A DNA stretch of 42,857 nt from contig SZPE01000034.1 in NCBI GenBank assembly GCA_030263555.1, positions 1 to 42,857 of the forward strand. The letters run 5' to 3'. The notes beneath the pieces are model-generated. The model had not been told where the DNA came from, searched no databases, and was given only the letters and a program-made list of their open reading frames with translations. The translations under genes and the position numbers were made by a program. Shown here in pieces: positions 7,860 through 15,075 of this stretch (positions are counted from its first letter, which is position 1; each line of letters begins with the position of its first letter). Source of the DNA: CFX2 sp014338005 (lineage in GTDB: Bacteria > Chloroflexota > Anaerolineae > Aggregatilineales > Phototrophicaceae).

Positions 7860-9347
7860 TTAACGAAAACGCGGCGCGCGCATCCCGGCGATACACGACG
7901 AATCCGGCGCGGCGGACGGGTCGGCCACGAACGCCAGCGCCATCTCCAGCGGGCAGCGCCCCGCCGCGACGACGCCATGCCCCAGGCCGGGAAACTCGTA
8001 AAAGTGGCCGTTTTCCAGCGTGGCGGCAGCCATCTGTCCCCACTCCGGCGGCGTGATCGGGTCATATTCGCCGGCCAGCACCAGCGCCGGGATGCTGCTG
8101 GCGACCGGCTGGTTTTCCACCGGCGGGGCCGGCTGCGCGCCCCATTCCGCGCAGATTCCCACCAGCGAACGTATTTCTACCCGCACCAGATCGCCGATGC
8201 GTGGGTTAACATTTTCCAGCAGGTCATCCACCATTTCGGGGCTGGTGAAGGTCATTTCGTCGCTGCACTGTACCGAATACATCATGCCGTCGGCGAGGCC
8301 GGCGAAGGCGAACAGCGCGTTTTCGGCATAACGCGCCAGCAGTTCGTAACTTCCGGCGGCGGCGGCGGCGATCATACGCGGCAGAAAGGGGATGGCGTCG
8401 GTTACGTACAGGCTGCGAAAGAAGATCGTCCCCAGGGCGCTGCCGTCCAGCATCACGTCGTAAACCCTGCCGGACAGCGGGTGCTGGATTTTGATCGTCA
8501 CCGGCTGCTCGTCCAGCCGCTCCACCAGATCGTAAAACGCGGCTTCCAGGCCGGGATAACTTTCGCCGCAGCGGGTTTCGGCAGCGCAGCCGTCGAACAG
8601 CGTGTGGAAAGCGCGCTCGACGTTCGGCCCGGCTTCGGCGTACAGGTTGGCCTGCACCGGCAGCGTGGCGTCCAGAATGGCGCTGCGGACGACTTCCGGC
8701 GTGTCGCGCAGGGTCGTCAGCGCCAGCCGCGTGCCGTAAGAGCCGCCGTACAGGTTGGCCTGTTCGTACCCCAGGGTTTGAATCAGGTCGCGCACGTCGG
8801 CGGCATTGGCGGCGCTGGTATAGGCCGCCAGATTAACGCCCGCTTCGCGCAGCCGGTCGCGGCACAGCAGCGCCACCTCGATCTGCTGGCTTACCCGCTC
8901 GTCCAGGGCGGGGCGATGTTCGAGCTGCCAGGCCGCTCCCAGGTCTACTTCCGGGCATTCCAGCGACGGCTCGGAAAAACCTGTTCCACGCTGGTCGAAA
9001 AAAATCACGTCGCCAAACGGCAAAAAGTGTAAAAAAGTCCGTCCCATCAGCCCGCCGGATGCGCCGACCGACGACGCCCCCGGCCCGCCGGCCAGGTAAA
9101 CCAGCGGGTAGGGGGTGGCGTCCTGGTGGCCGGTGCGGTAGATCGCCACCGCCAGCCTGATGCTGCCGCCGTCGGGGTTGGCGCGGTCTTCCGGCACATG
9201 CAAAAAGCCGCATTCGATATTGAGCAGGTCGGTGCGGAACCAGGGCGGGCAGCGGTCGAGCCGCTCGAAATACGGCAGGTTTTCCTGCGCTGCCGCCGGG
9301 GCGGCCAGGGCCAGCAGGGCGAATAAAACGGCGAAATGTTTGAGCAT
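7860..9347 (-). CDS. Secreted alpha/beta hydrolase, TAP-like C-terminal domain (second paralogue)
   Basis: 495 aa from the ATG at 9347, which starts directly into a signal peptide (MLKHFAVLFALLALAAPAAA). An ATG at 9365 is possible; GGAAAG lies about 10 nt before the chosen one. Catalytic elements are the LAGGPGASS oxyanion loop, DVIFFDQRGTGFSEPS, GGSYGT with S203, the AGEYDPITPPEWG Asp loop and GLGHGV near the C-terminus. It is a divergent duplicate of the 4107-5579 gene and probably an exported peptidase/esterase. An insertion-sequence relic lies immediately upstream, so its original promoter may have been replaced. A 30-bp internal piece (8086-8115) is repeated exactly at 9612-9641 inside that relic. 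Confidence 0.85.
   Translation of the reverse strand: MLKHFAVLFALLALAAPAAAQENLPYFERLDRCPPWFRTDLLNIECGFLHVPEDRANPDGGSIRLAVAIYRTGHQDATPYPLVYLAGGPGASSVGASGGLMGRTFLHFLPFGDVIFFDQRGTGFSEPSLECPEVDLGAAWQLEHRPALDERVSQQIEVALLCRDRLREAGVNLAAYTSAANAADVRDLIQTLGYEQANLYGGSYGTRLALTTLRDTPEVVRSAILDATLPVQANLYAEAGPNVERAFHTLFDGCAAETRCGESYPGLEAAFYDLVERLDEQPVTIKIQHPLSGRVYDVMLDGSALGTIFFRSLYVTDAIPFLPRMIAAAAAGSYELLARYAENALFAFAGLADGMMYSVQCSDEMTFTSPEMVDDLLENVNPRIGDLVRVEIRSLVGICAEWGAQPAPPVENQPVASSIPALVLAGEYDPITPPEWGQMAAATLENGHFYEFPGLGHGVVAAGRCPLEMALAFVADPSAAPDSSCIAGMRAPRFR
8086..8115 (+). repeat. 30-bp exact direct repeat, copy 1 (inside hydrolase gene)
   Basis: The 30 bases starting GCCGGGATGCTGCTGGCGAC are identical to 9612-9641. 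Here they encode part of the loop before the catalytic Asp of the hydrolase (VASSIPA region, minus strand). Confidence 0.85.
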
Positions 9348-9373
9348 GATGGCTGTGCTTTCCATACTATAGG

Positions 9374-9411
9374 GGTGACATACTCCCCACACTTAAAGCT
9401 AAAGATGGGGA
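9374..9411 (-). mobile_element. Possible IS200/IS605 (TnpB-type) element end, relic
   Basis: On the minus strand the sequence reads TTCCCCA, a spacer, then TGTGGGGAGTATGTCA. A hairpin followed by GAGTATGTCA is the layout I recall for right ends of TnpB-containing IS605-like elements, where the end of the reRNA/omega RNA forms such a hairpin. The stem here is only 6 bp (9384-9389 with 9406-9411) with a long loop, and no intact tnpB lies beside it. The call is from memory of element ends and is tentative. It lies just upstream of the hydrolase start at 9347. Confidence 0.35.
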
Positions 9412-9611
9412 AAACTGCCGTAAGCGCCGGATGACCCATTTTCACGAGGTCTTATCCCGACTGAGACAGGATGCGGCGACGCCCCGCCTCAACCAGTAGT
9501 ATAGCGAAAATGCTGTCTCATACCAGTGCGCCTTATACCCCCAAAGTGCGAAGGTTGGGGTTTTACGGCGCTTCTCAATAAGATCACGCTCGCATAAGAC
9601 CGCGTGTGCGT

Positions 9612-9641
9612 GCCGGGATGCTGCTGGCGACCGGCTGGTTT
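9612..9641 (+). repeat. 30-bp exact direct repeat, copy 2 (in IS scar)
   Basis: Identical to 8086-8115 in the hydrolase gene about 1.5 kb away. On the minus strand it directly abuts the end of transposase-like coding (…TQVTDE), so a piece of the hydrolase gene appears to have been joined to the transposase remnant. Confidence 0.85.
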
Positions 9642-9876
9642 CATCTGTGACCTGCGTCGTGGTGATGCCCTGTTCAAAACACGTTTGCGCCAGCATCTCC
9701 GGCGTCCACAGGCTGGCGTCATAGCCCATGTTGCGGGGGGCGTGTCGGATCAGTTCCGCAGCTGCTCACGCGCTGCATCGTCTAATGTCCGCCGATCCGC
9801 CCAATCTCATCCACTTTGAGCTGCTCATCGGCGCTCATCAGGATCATCTGCGCCCGCTTCACCGTAAAGCCAGCCC
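9637..9876 (-). pseudogene. IS630-family transposase remnant
   Basis: Reading from 9876 on the minus strand, an N-terminal piece FTVKRAQMILMSADEQLKVD with DEIGRIGG resembles the start of IS630-type transposases. After an in-frame stop and what looks like an internal deletion of the helix-turn-helix region, LDDAAREQL appears. A one-base frame change then leads to ELIRHAPRNMGYDASLWTPE and MLAQTCFEQGITTTQVTDE, typical of the middle of the same family. Nothing of the catalytic DDE domain follows; the frame runs on as unrelated sequence to 9442. The relic begins immediately after the stop of the LuxR-type gene. The 529-bp stretch 9348-9876 holds this remnant, the 30-bp repeat and the possible IS605-like end, and no intact gene. 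Confidence 0.7.
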
Positions 9877-10494
9877 CTACAGGATAATCAGCCCCAGGCG
9901 GGTGGCCTTCACCACCGCATCGGTGCGGCTTTGCGCGTTCAGCTTGCCCATGATGGCGTTAACGTGAAACTTGACGGTGTGATCGGTGATGCCCAGCCGC
10001 CGGGCGATGGTTTTGTTGGGCAGCCCTTCGGCCAGCAGCTGCAGCACGTCGCGCTCGCGGGCGGTCAGCGCCTCGACGGGCGGTTCGGCGGCGGGGTCGC
10101 CGGGGGGCAGCAGGGTTTCCAGCAGGCCGGGCGTCATCACCGCCAGCCCGGACGCGGCGGCAGTGATGGCGGCGGCCAGGGCGTCGGGGGCGGCATCGCC
10201 GGGCAAAAAACCGCGCGCTCCGGCGGCGCGGGCGTCGGCGGCCTGGGTGAGGTCGGCCAGCAGCGCCACCACCGGCACGCCGCTCTCGCGGGCGTCGGCC
10301 AGCCGCTCCGGCGCGCTCCAGCCCATATCCCAGACGATCACATCCGGGCGGTACAGGTCAATATCGGCGGCCAAGCCGCTGCCACCGGCGGCCTGGCCCA
10401 CAACGACCAGCCCCGGCTGACCGGCCAGCAGGGAAACCAGCCCCATCCGGGCGAGCGGGTTGTCTCCGACGATGAGGACGGCGATTTCGGGCAT
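9877..10494 (-). CDS. NarL/LuxR-family response regulator
   Basis: 205 aa. Residues 1-115 form a receiver with phospho-acceptor D56 (PDVIVWDMG), but the usual conserved Lys is Pro (GFLPGD) and only one acidic residue (D11) is seen in the first pocket. Residues 140-202 are a clear LuxR HTH: LTARERDVLQLLAEGLPNKT, IARRLGITDHTVKFHVNAIM, then KLNAQSRTDAVVKA. It is likely a transcription regulator; the reduced receiver may not be phosphorylated normally. No histidine kinase is adjacent. It starts 54 nt after the MBL-fold gene on the same strand, so co-transcription is plausible. Its stop directly touches the IS630 remnant. Confidence 0.8.
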   Translation of the reverse strand: MPEIAVLIVGDNPLARMGLVSLLAGQPGLVVVGQAAGGSGLAADIDLYRPDVIVWDMGWSAPERLADARESGVPVVALLADLTQAADARAAGARGFLPGDAAPDALAAAITAAASGLAVMTPGLLETLLPPGDPAAEPPVEALTARERDVLQLLAEGLPNKTIARRLGITDHTVKFHVNAIMGKLNAQSRTDAVVKATRLGLIIL

Positions 10495-10548
10495 AATGGG
10501 CGGCGTCCTGGCGGTTAAAAACGATGGCCCGATTATGCGGCAGTTTTG

Positions 10549-11229
10549 TTAGAACGGCGTTCGAGCGGTGCGGAACTGCGCCATCGGGAAGGGCTGGCCG
10601 TGTCCCGGATAAACGGTCTGGATGTCGAAGCGGTCGAGTTTTTCGACGCTGGCGCGCACAGCCGCCGGGTCGTCCACCAGCGACCAGACGGCGGGTTTGC
10701 CGGTGTTGCCCAGCAGGTCGCCGCAGAACAGATCGCCGCCGGCGGTCAGCAGGCCGATATTGCCTTTAGAATGGCCCGGCAGTTCGATGACGCGGGCATC
10801 GAAGCCGTAGGGCGAAAAATCGTCGCCCTCTTTAACGTAAAAATCGGGCATGAAGTGGTCGGCTTCGTCCAGGCGGAACAGCAGTCCCATCAGCGCCTTC
10901 ATGGCAAGCGGCGGCGTCTTGCGATTCCACAGCATATCGCCGCGTTCGACCATGCCGGCATCGTCGGCGTGCATGGCAATCAACCCGCCGAACTCCCGGC
11001 GCAGGTAGGCGGCGCTGCCACAGTGGTCAAAATCGCCGTGCGTTAAAACAATCAGCTTGAGGTCGCCGGCGCGGCAGCCGGCCCTGTCCAACGCCGCTGT
11101 GACCGCGCGGCGCTGGCCGGAGGTGGCCGTGTCGATCAGGAAAAAACTGCCGCCGTTTTTGACCAGGTAGCAGTTAACGGTGATATGCAGGATAAACGGC
11201 GTGGTGATGGTGGTGATTTCCAGCGGCAT
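10549..11229 (-). CDS. MBL-fold metallo-hydrolase
   Basis: 226 aa from the ATG at 11229, chosen for the GAGGGGAAG just upstream and because the fold starts there (MPLEITTITTPF). The metal site reads THGDFDH (H64 to H69), the HxDxDH-type variant seen in many lactamase-fold hydrolases. It is followed by the ELPGHSKGNI histidine, the CGDLLGNTG aspartate and PGHGQPF near the C-terminus. It is probably a cytoplasmic hydrolase of the glyoxalase II/general MBL group. The substrate cannot be read from sequence. It is flanked on the same strand by the membrane protein and the LuxR-type gene. Confidence 0.8.
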   Translation of the reverse strand: MPLEITTITTPFILHITVNCYLVKNGGSFFLIDTATSGQRRAVTAALDRAGCRAGDLKLIVLTHGDFDHCGSAAYLRREFGGLIAMHADDAGMVERGDMLWNRKTPPLAMKALMGLLFRLDEADHFMPDFYVKEGDDFSPYGFDARVIELPGHSKGNIGLLTAGGDLFCGDLLGNTGKPAVWSLVDDPAAVRASVEKLDRFDIQTVYPGHGQPFPMAQFRTARTPF

Positions 11230-11332
11230 TTTTCTTCCCCTCAAGCAGCATATATATACCTGGTATACGCAAAATGCGGCTGCCGGGGCGCGCGAAAACC
11301 GGGCGGAAGGGTTATAACAGCACATTTCCGCA

Positions 11333-12057
11333 TCAGGCCGGGTGCAGCCACGCCCAGCCGCCCAGGAAATACAGCCACACCAGCACCAGCAGGCCGAGCG
11401 GGATGATCGCCAGCACAACCCGGCTGAGGAAGGATGGCCGCCCGGCCTGGATATTGCGATTCAGGTGGATGGACAGGTTCAGCGAGAGCAGGTACATCAG
11501 CACCAGCGCCAGCGGGACGGCAAAAGCCAGAAAAACGCCCGCCAGCATCCCGCCGCCCAGCAGGGTGACGGTGGCGGCCACCACGCCCCCGGCCAGCCCG
11601 CCGGCCACGTTGGAGGCGAAGTGTCCGCCGGCGCTCATGCCCACGCCGCGCGCCACGATGGCGATCAGGCTGAGTGCGCCCCCGGCGATAAATCCCGGCG
11701 TCACCCCGGCGGCGATGGTGAACGAAATGCCCAGGATGACAAAAAACGTCAGCGCCCCGGCCATAAACCCAACCAGTTCGCTGGCGCGCGCGCCCAGGAA
11801 GCCGGTCGCCAGCCAGCACAGGACGAACACCCCGCCAGATACAGGCCGCCGGACGACGCGCCGGGGATGCTGCCCAGGCCGTAACCGAGCAGCGGAATCA
11901 GCATCGGCAGCCAGGTCAGGCTGCTGGTTAACCACGAACCGACGCTTTTGGACGACTGTTCCCCGGCGCGGGCGCGGTAGTCCGCCAGACGCGCCGGCTC
12001 CAACAGCAGCCAGGCCAGCAGACGAAACGGGCTGAGCGGATTCCAGGGGTTGAGCAT
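11333..12057 (-). pseudogene. Polytopic membrane protein gene with a one-base frame break
   Basis: From the ATG at 12057 the frame (MLNPWNPLSPFRLLAWLLLE, then LTWLPMLIPLLGYGLGSIPG) reads well to about 11835. A different frame then carries the rest (VFVLCWLATGFLGARASELV, GGALSLIAIVARGVGMSAGG, LVLVWLYFLGGWAWLHPA) to the stop at 11333. Adding one base to the C4 run at 11830-11833 joins the two into a continuous protein of about 240 aa with several membrane spans and glycine-rich helices. It is either a recent frameshift mutation or a sequencing/assembly indel in a homopolymer. The family is not recognised. Confidence 0.6.
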
Positions 12058-12163
12058 GGTATAAACTCGCTTGGTGGAAAGGCGCGAATAGAGCTAAAAT
12101 GTTACCAGAAGTGTAATAGAGCAGACAACTGTTGTTGAAAAACTGCATTGAGGGGAGTTTATT

Positions 12164-13354
12164 ATGACCACTCAGCCTTACGTCACGCAGGACCCGCTGC
12201 CGTCGAACTACCAGGAGCGCGACGCCGAATACGTTTACCGCTTCCTGTATGCCGGGGAGTCCTGCTCGCTGGTGGGGATCGGCAGCGTTGGCAAAAGCAA
12301 CCTGCTGCATTTTTTGATGAGTGACGATAAAGCCAAAGAAAAACACCTGCGCGAGCAGGCGCCGTACATCATCATGGTGCTGCTTGACCCGCACAAAATC
12401 GTCCACCTGCAAAAACAGGCGCTGGCCCAGGCCGGCACCGCCTGGCCGGGTTACGAGATCATGATTAGCCGGCTGCGCCGCGCCCTGGAAGAACTGGATG
12501 ACAAAAACCGGCTGCCGCAGCAGGACGGCGCAGACATCATCGCAACCATCAGCCGGCTGTATCTGAACCTGTTCAACGAACAACTGCTGCTGGCGCAGGC
12601 CGGCATCCGTCACCTGGAAGAAGCGGTTTTTGCGGTCATGCGGATGGCAATGCCGGCGGGCAGCCCGCCGAATCTCTCCTGGAAGATCGCCTTTTTGTTC
12701 GACGAGTTTGAGGGGTTTCGCAGCCTGCCGCCGGAATTTTTCGAGTCATTGCGCGGCGTGCGGGACGAATTCAAAAACCGCATCATGTTCGTCACCGCCA
12801 GCCGCCGCCCGCTGGACGAACTGATAAATGAGTGGTACGAAAATGACCCGCGCGGGCATGAGATCATGGACGGCTTTCTGGAACTGTTTCGCGGCTTCAC
12901 GCATTTTATCCGGCTGCTCGACCGGGACAGCGCCGAGGCGCTCATCCAGCGGCTGCAAAAGCGGTATAATCTGGAACTCGAACCGGCCAACCGGCGCAAC
13001 CTGCTGGACGCGACCGGACGCCATGCCGGGCTGCTGCGGCGCAGTTTTCTGCCCATGCACCGCGTCGCCGTCAGTTCGCTCACGCTCGACCAGATTTGCG
13101 ATTATCTGCTGCGACACCGGGGCGTTTTACAGGAATGCCAGACCATCCTGGACAGCCTGCCGCTGGTGGAGCGCATCTGTCTGTGGCAGGTCGCAAACGG
13201 CCAGTTCGACTCGTTTGACCAGGAGGCATGGAACAGCCTGGGGGAAAAACACCTGGTAGACCAGTCCCATCAGGGGCTGCCGTCGCTGGCGCTGCCGCTG
13301 CTGCGGCGCTATCTGGCGGGGCTGCCGCATCCGGCGCACGGCCCTGCGCGATGA
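12164..13354 (+). CDS. P-loop ATPase with C-terminal winged-helix-like region
   Basis: 396 aa, start supported by GAGGGGAG 7 nt before the ATG. Walker A is GIGSVGKS (38-45) and Walker B is IAFLFDE (D180/E181). A following FVTASRRPLDEL segment resembles the sensor strand of AAA/STAND and ORC-like ATPases. Residues 230-300 form the lid-like helical part. The end (ICLWQVANGQFDSFDQEAWN, then LGEKHLVDQ) looks like a winged helix. Such proteins often act as ATP-driven switches in signalling, but no effector domain is fused here. It is divergent from the broken membrane protein gene at 12057. Confidence 0.7.
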   Translation: MTTQPYVTQDPLPSNYQERDAEYVYRFLYAGESCSLVGIGSVGKSNLLHFLMSDDKAKEKHLREQAPYIIMVLLDPHKIVHLQKQALAQAGTAWPGYEIMISRLRRALEELDDKNRLPQQDGADIIATISRLYLNLFNEQLLLAQAGIRHLEEAVFAVMRMAMPAGSPPNLSWKIAFLFDEFEGFRSLPPEFFESLRGVRDEFKNRIMFVTASRRPLDELINEWYENDPRGHEIMDGFLELFRGFTHFIRLLDRDSAEALIQRLQKRYNLELEPANRRNLLDATGRHAGLLRRSFLPMHRVAVSSLTLDQICDYLLRHRGVLQECQTILDSLPLVERICLWQVANGQFDSFDQEAWNSLGEKHLVDQSHQGLPSLALPLLRRYLAGLPHPAHGPAR

Positions 13355-13453
13355 GCGGATAAGCCCGCCGCCGGTTATTAATGGGTCTGGTTTTCCCCCC
13401 GCGCCGGTGGTAGGATGAAAAACGCCTAGAAAGCTAACACGAAAGATGCAGAC

Positions 13454-14290
13454 ATGGCTCGTTTACCGCTGATGGTTTTCCCCATCGAAGCGCCGGTGCA
13501 GCAGGCTGCCTTCGACCTGCCCACCACCATCGTCGAAGCCGCCGCCGCTGCCGGCCAGCCGCTCCAAAACGGCGACGTGCTGGCGGTTTCCAGCAAATAT
13601 GCTGCCATCAGCCAGGGGCGGGTGGTTAACCTGGACGCGATTACCATCACTCCGGCGGCGCTGGAGCTGGCCGAATGCTACCAGATGAACCCCCGTATGG
13701 CGCAGTTGGTGATACAGGAAGCCGACCATATTTTCGGCGGTATCCCCGGTTTTTTGCTGACGTATAAAGACGGCATTCTATCCCCCAATGCCGGCATTGA
13801 CCGCTCGAACATCCCCAGCGGGCGCGCCGTGTTGTTCCCTCAGCAGCCCTATCGTCTGGCGGCAGACCTGCGCCGGGCGCTGCGCGACCGCCTGGGCGTA
13901 GATGTCGGCATCATCCTGACCGACAGCTGGCTGATGCCGGGCCGCCTGGGTACATCCGGCGTGGCGCTGGCGACGGCGGGTTTTAAACCCATCCAGGACG
14001 AACGCGGCAAACATGATCTGTTCGGCAACCCGATGCTGGTTACGCAGCGCGGCATCGCCGATTCGATCTGTGTCTGCGCGCAGATGGTGATGGGCGAGCG
14101 GGACGAAGCCACGCCGCTGGCAGTAGTGCGGAATACCGGCGTCGAACTGGCCGACCTGGAACTGGGCGTCGAGGATGTGGCGATTGACTGGCGGATGTGC
14201 ATTTACATCCAGTCGCTTACCGAAGGGCGGCTGGAAACCCTGCCGGACGGCGCGCGCGCCAACGGACACGCTGCCGAGGCCGTGCGTTAA
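13454..14290 (+). CDS. cofE: Coenzyme F420-0:L-glutamate ligase-like protein (CofE family)
   Basis: 278 aa, close to the length of archaeal CofE. Family features: GDVLAVSSKYAAISQGRVV near the start, ILSPNAGIDRSN, GVDVGIILTDSW, GVALATAGFKPIQDERG followed by DLFG, and ADSICVCAQMVMGERDEATP. CofE adds glutamate to F420-0 using GTP, in the cytoplasm. No other F420 gene (cofC, cofD, fbiC) lies in the window, and some CofE-like proteins have other amide-ligase roles, so the exact reaction is inferred. It ends with a probable terminator hairpin at 14346. Confidence 0.75.
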   Translation: MARLPLMVFPIEAPVQQAAFDLPTTIVEAAAAAGQPLQNGDVLAVSSKYAAISQGRVVNLDAITITPAALELAECYQMNPRMAQLVIQEADHIFGGIPGFLLTYKDGILSPNAGIDRSNIPSGRAVLFPQQPYRLAADLRRALRDRLGVDVGIILTDSWLMPGRLGTSGVALATAGFKPIQDERGKHDLFGNPMLVTQRGIADSICVCAQMVMGERDEATPLAVVRNTGVELADLELGVEDVAIDWRMCIYIQSLTEGRLETLPDGARANGHAAEAVR

Positions 14291-14345
14291 GGTCCGGCTT
14301 TGCCCTTTCCAATCTGGCACTCACCAAAATCGTATAAACAGAAAT

Positions 14346-14376
14346 GAGGCACGGCGGCGCTGTGCCTCTTATTTAT
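14346..14376 (+). terminator. Probable intrinsic terminator after cofE-like gene
   Basis: A 7-bp perfect stem GAGGCAC / GTGCCTC (14346-14352, 14362-14368) with a 9-nt loop is followed by TTATTTAT. It separates the cofE-like gene from the thioredoxin-like gene starting at 14406. Confidence 0.55.
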
Positions 14377-14405
14377 GATGGTGTGGTGATGATGTGGAGG
14401 GGAAA

Positions 14406-14849
14406 GTGAAGCGGATTCTATGTTTGATATGTTTAGCTCTGTTCGGCCTTCTGGCGGCCTGTGCCGCTGCCCCGGCCTTGCCTACAGACCAACCCGCCGA
14501 CCCCGAATCGGCAGCCCCCGGCACGCAGCCGACCGAGGACTTCACCTTAATCGGCAAAACCGGACGCCCACAGTTTTTGGACTCCTTCGCCACCTGGTGA
14601 ACGACCTGCCAGCGTAATGCGCCCATCGTGGATGGGCTGGCGGAACAGTTCGGAGAACGGGTGGATTTTATCAAACTGGATATAGATAAATCGGAGACGC
14701 TGCCCGCGCGCCAGCGGTTTAACATGGTGCAGCGGTCGCAATATGCGCTGGTTGACGCCGAGGGTAACATCATTCAGCGGTGGTTCGGCTTTTTAGACCA
14801 GGACGAGGTGGAACGCTTTTTAAGCGATTACCTGGCGAAAAGTGAGTGA
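14406..14849 (+). CDS. Candidate selenoprotein: thioredoxin-like lipoprotein with UxxC (in-frame TGA)
   Basis: Read from the GTG at 14406 (GGAGGGGA just upstream) through the in-frame TGA at 14598-14600 to the stop at 14847-14849: 147 residues with Sec at 65. Residues 1-19 are a lipoprotein signal with LLAAC lipobox (C19), so it sits outside the cytoplasmic membrane. The thioredoxin-like domain starts near 50 (FTLIGKTGRPQFLDSFATW). The active site reads W64-U65-T-T-C68, where thioredoxins have WCxxC. The domain continues QRNAPIVDGLAEQFGERVDF, IKLDIDKSE and ALVDAEGNIIQRWFG. The usual cis-Pro site appears to be Ser-Gln. The frame after the TGA is open for 82 sense codons without other damage. 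A SECIS-like hairpin lies at 14609-14640. Other genes here use TGA as a normal stop (for example the sigma factor), so recoding would be local. The alternative is a single-base nonsense mutation of the Cys codon. Confidence 0.65.
14609..14640 (+). promoter_or_regulatory. SECIS-like hairpin just after the in-frame TGA
   Basis: GCCCATC (14621-14627) pairs perfectly with GATGGGC (14631-14637) around the loop GTG. An alternative lower stem CCAGC (14609-14613) with GCTGG (14636-14640) can extend the base after a left bulge. The loop begins 28 nt after the TGA. Bacterial SECIS elements recognised by SelB are hairpins a short distance after the UGA with a G at the start of a small apical loop, so position and loop fit. 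The three-base loop is at the small end of the expected range. Confidence 0.45.
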
Positions 14850-14879
14850 ACAAAACGAGCAGTATTTGCCCATACGCCG

Positions 14880-14911
14880 GACAGCAAGGAGCTTAGGCCC
14901 TCCTTGCTGTC
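14880..14911. terminator. Strong hairpin after the thioredoxin-like gene
   Basis: Perfect 12-bp inverted repeat (14880-14891 with 14900-14911; core ACAGCAAGGAG / CTCCTTGCTGT) with an 8-nt loop, 31 nt after the stop at 14849. No T tract follows, so it may be a factor-dependent end, an RNA-stabilising structure or a small palindromic repeat rather than a classic terminator. Confidence 0.45.
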
Positions 14912-15075
14912 TACCGCGCCGGAACTGGGCATCCCCATTCCTGGACATCACGAACCGGAATGCGAAATGCACAAATAGCACCCCCTGTTTCCTCGTTCGT
15001 TCTCAACTATGTTTATCCCCGGCTTTGCGCTACAATTCCGGCGTCTGTCGCAAACCGAACCCATAAGGGGGCAGC

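Noticed and set aside
9539..9564. CCCCAA…TTGGGG hairpin followed by TTTT as a terminator
   Set aside because: It is on the plus strand inside the IS scar with no plus-strand gene upstream; more likely part of mobile-element debris.
14594..14602. Genome-wide TGA reassignment as explanation for the in-frame TGA
   Set aside because: TGA serves as a normal stop elsewhere in this window (for example the sigma factor at 6435-6437), so a local recoding event or a point mutation is the better choice.
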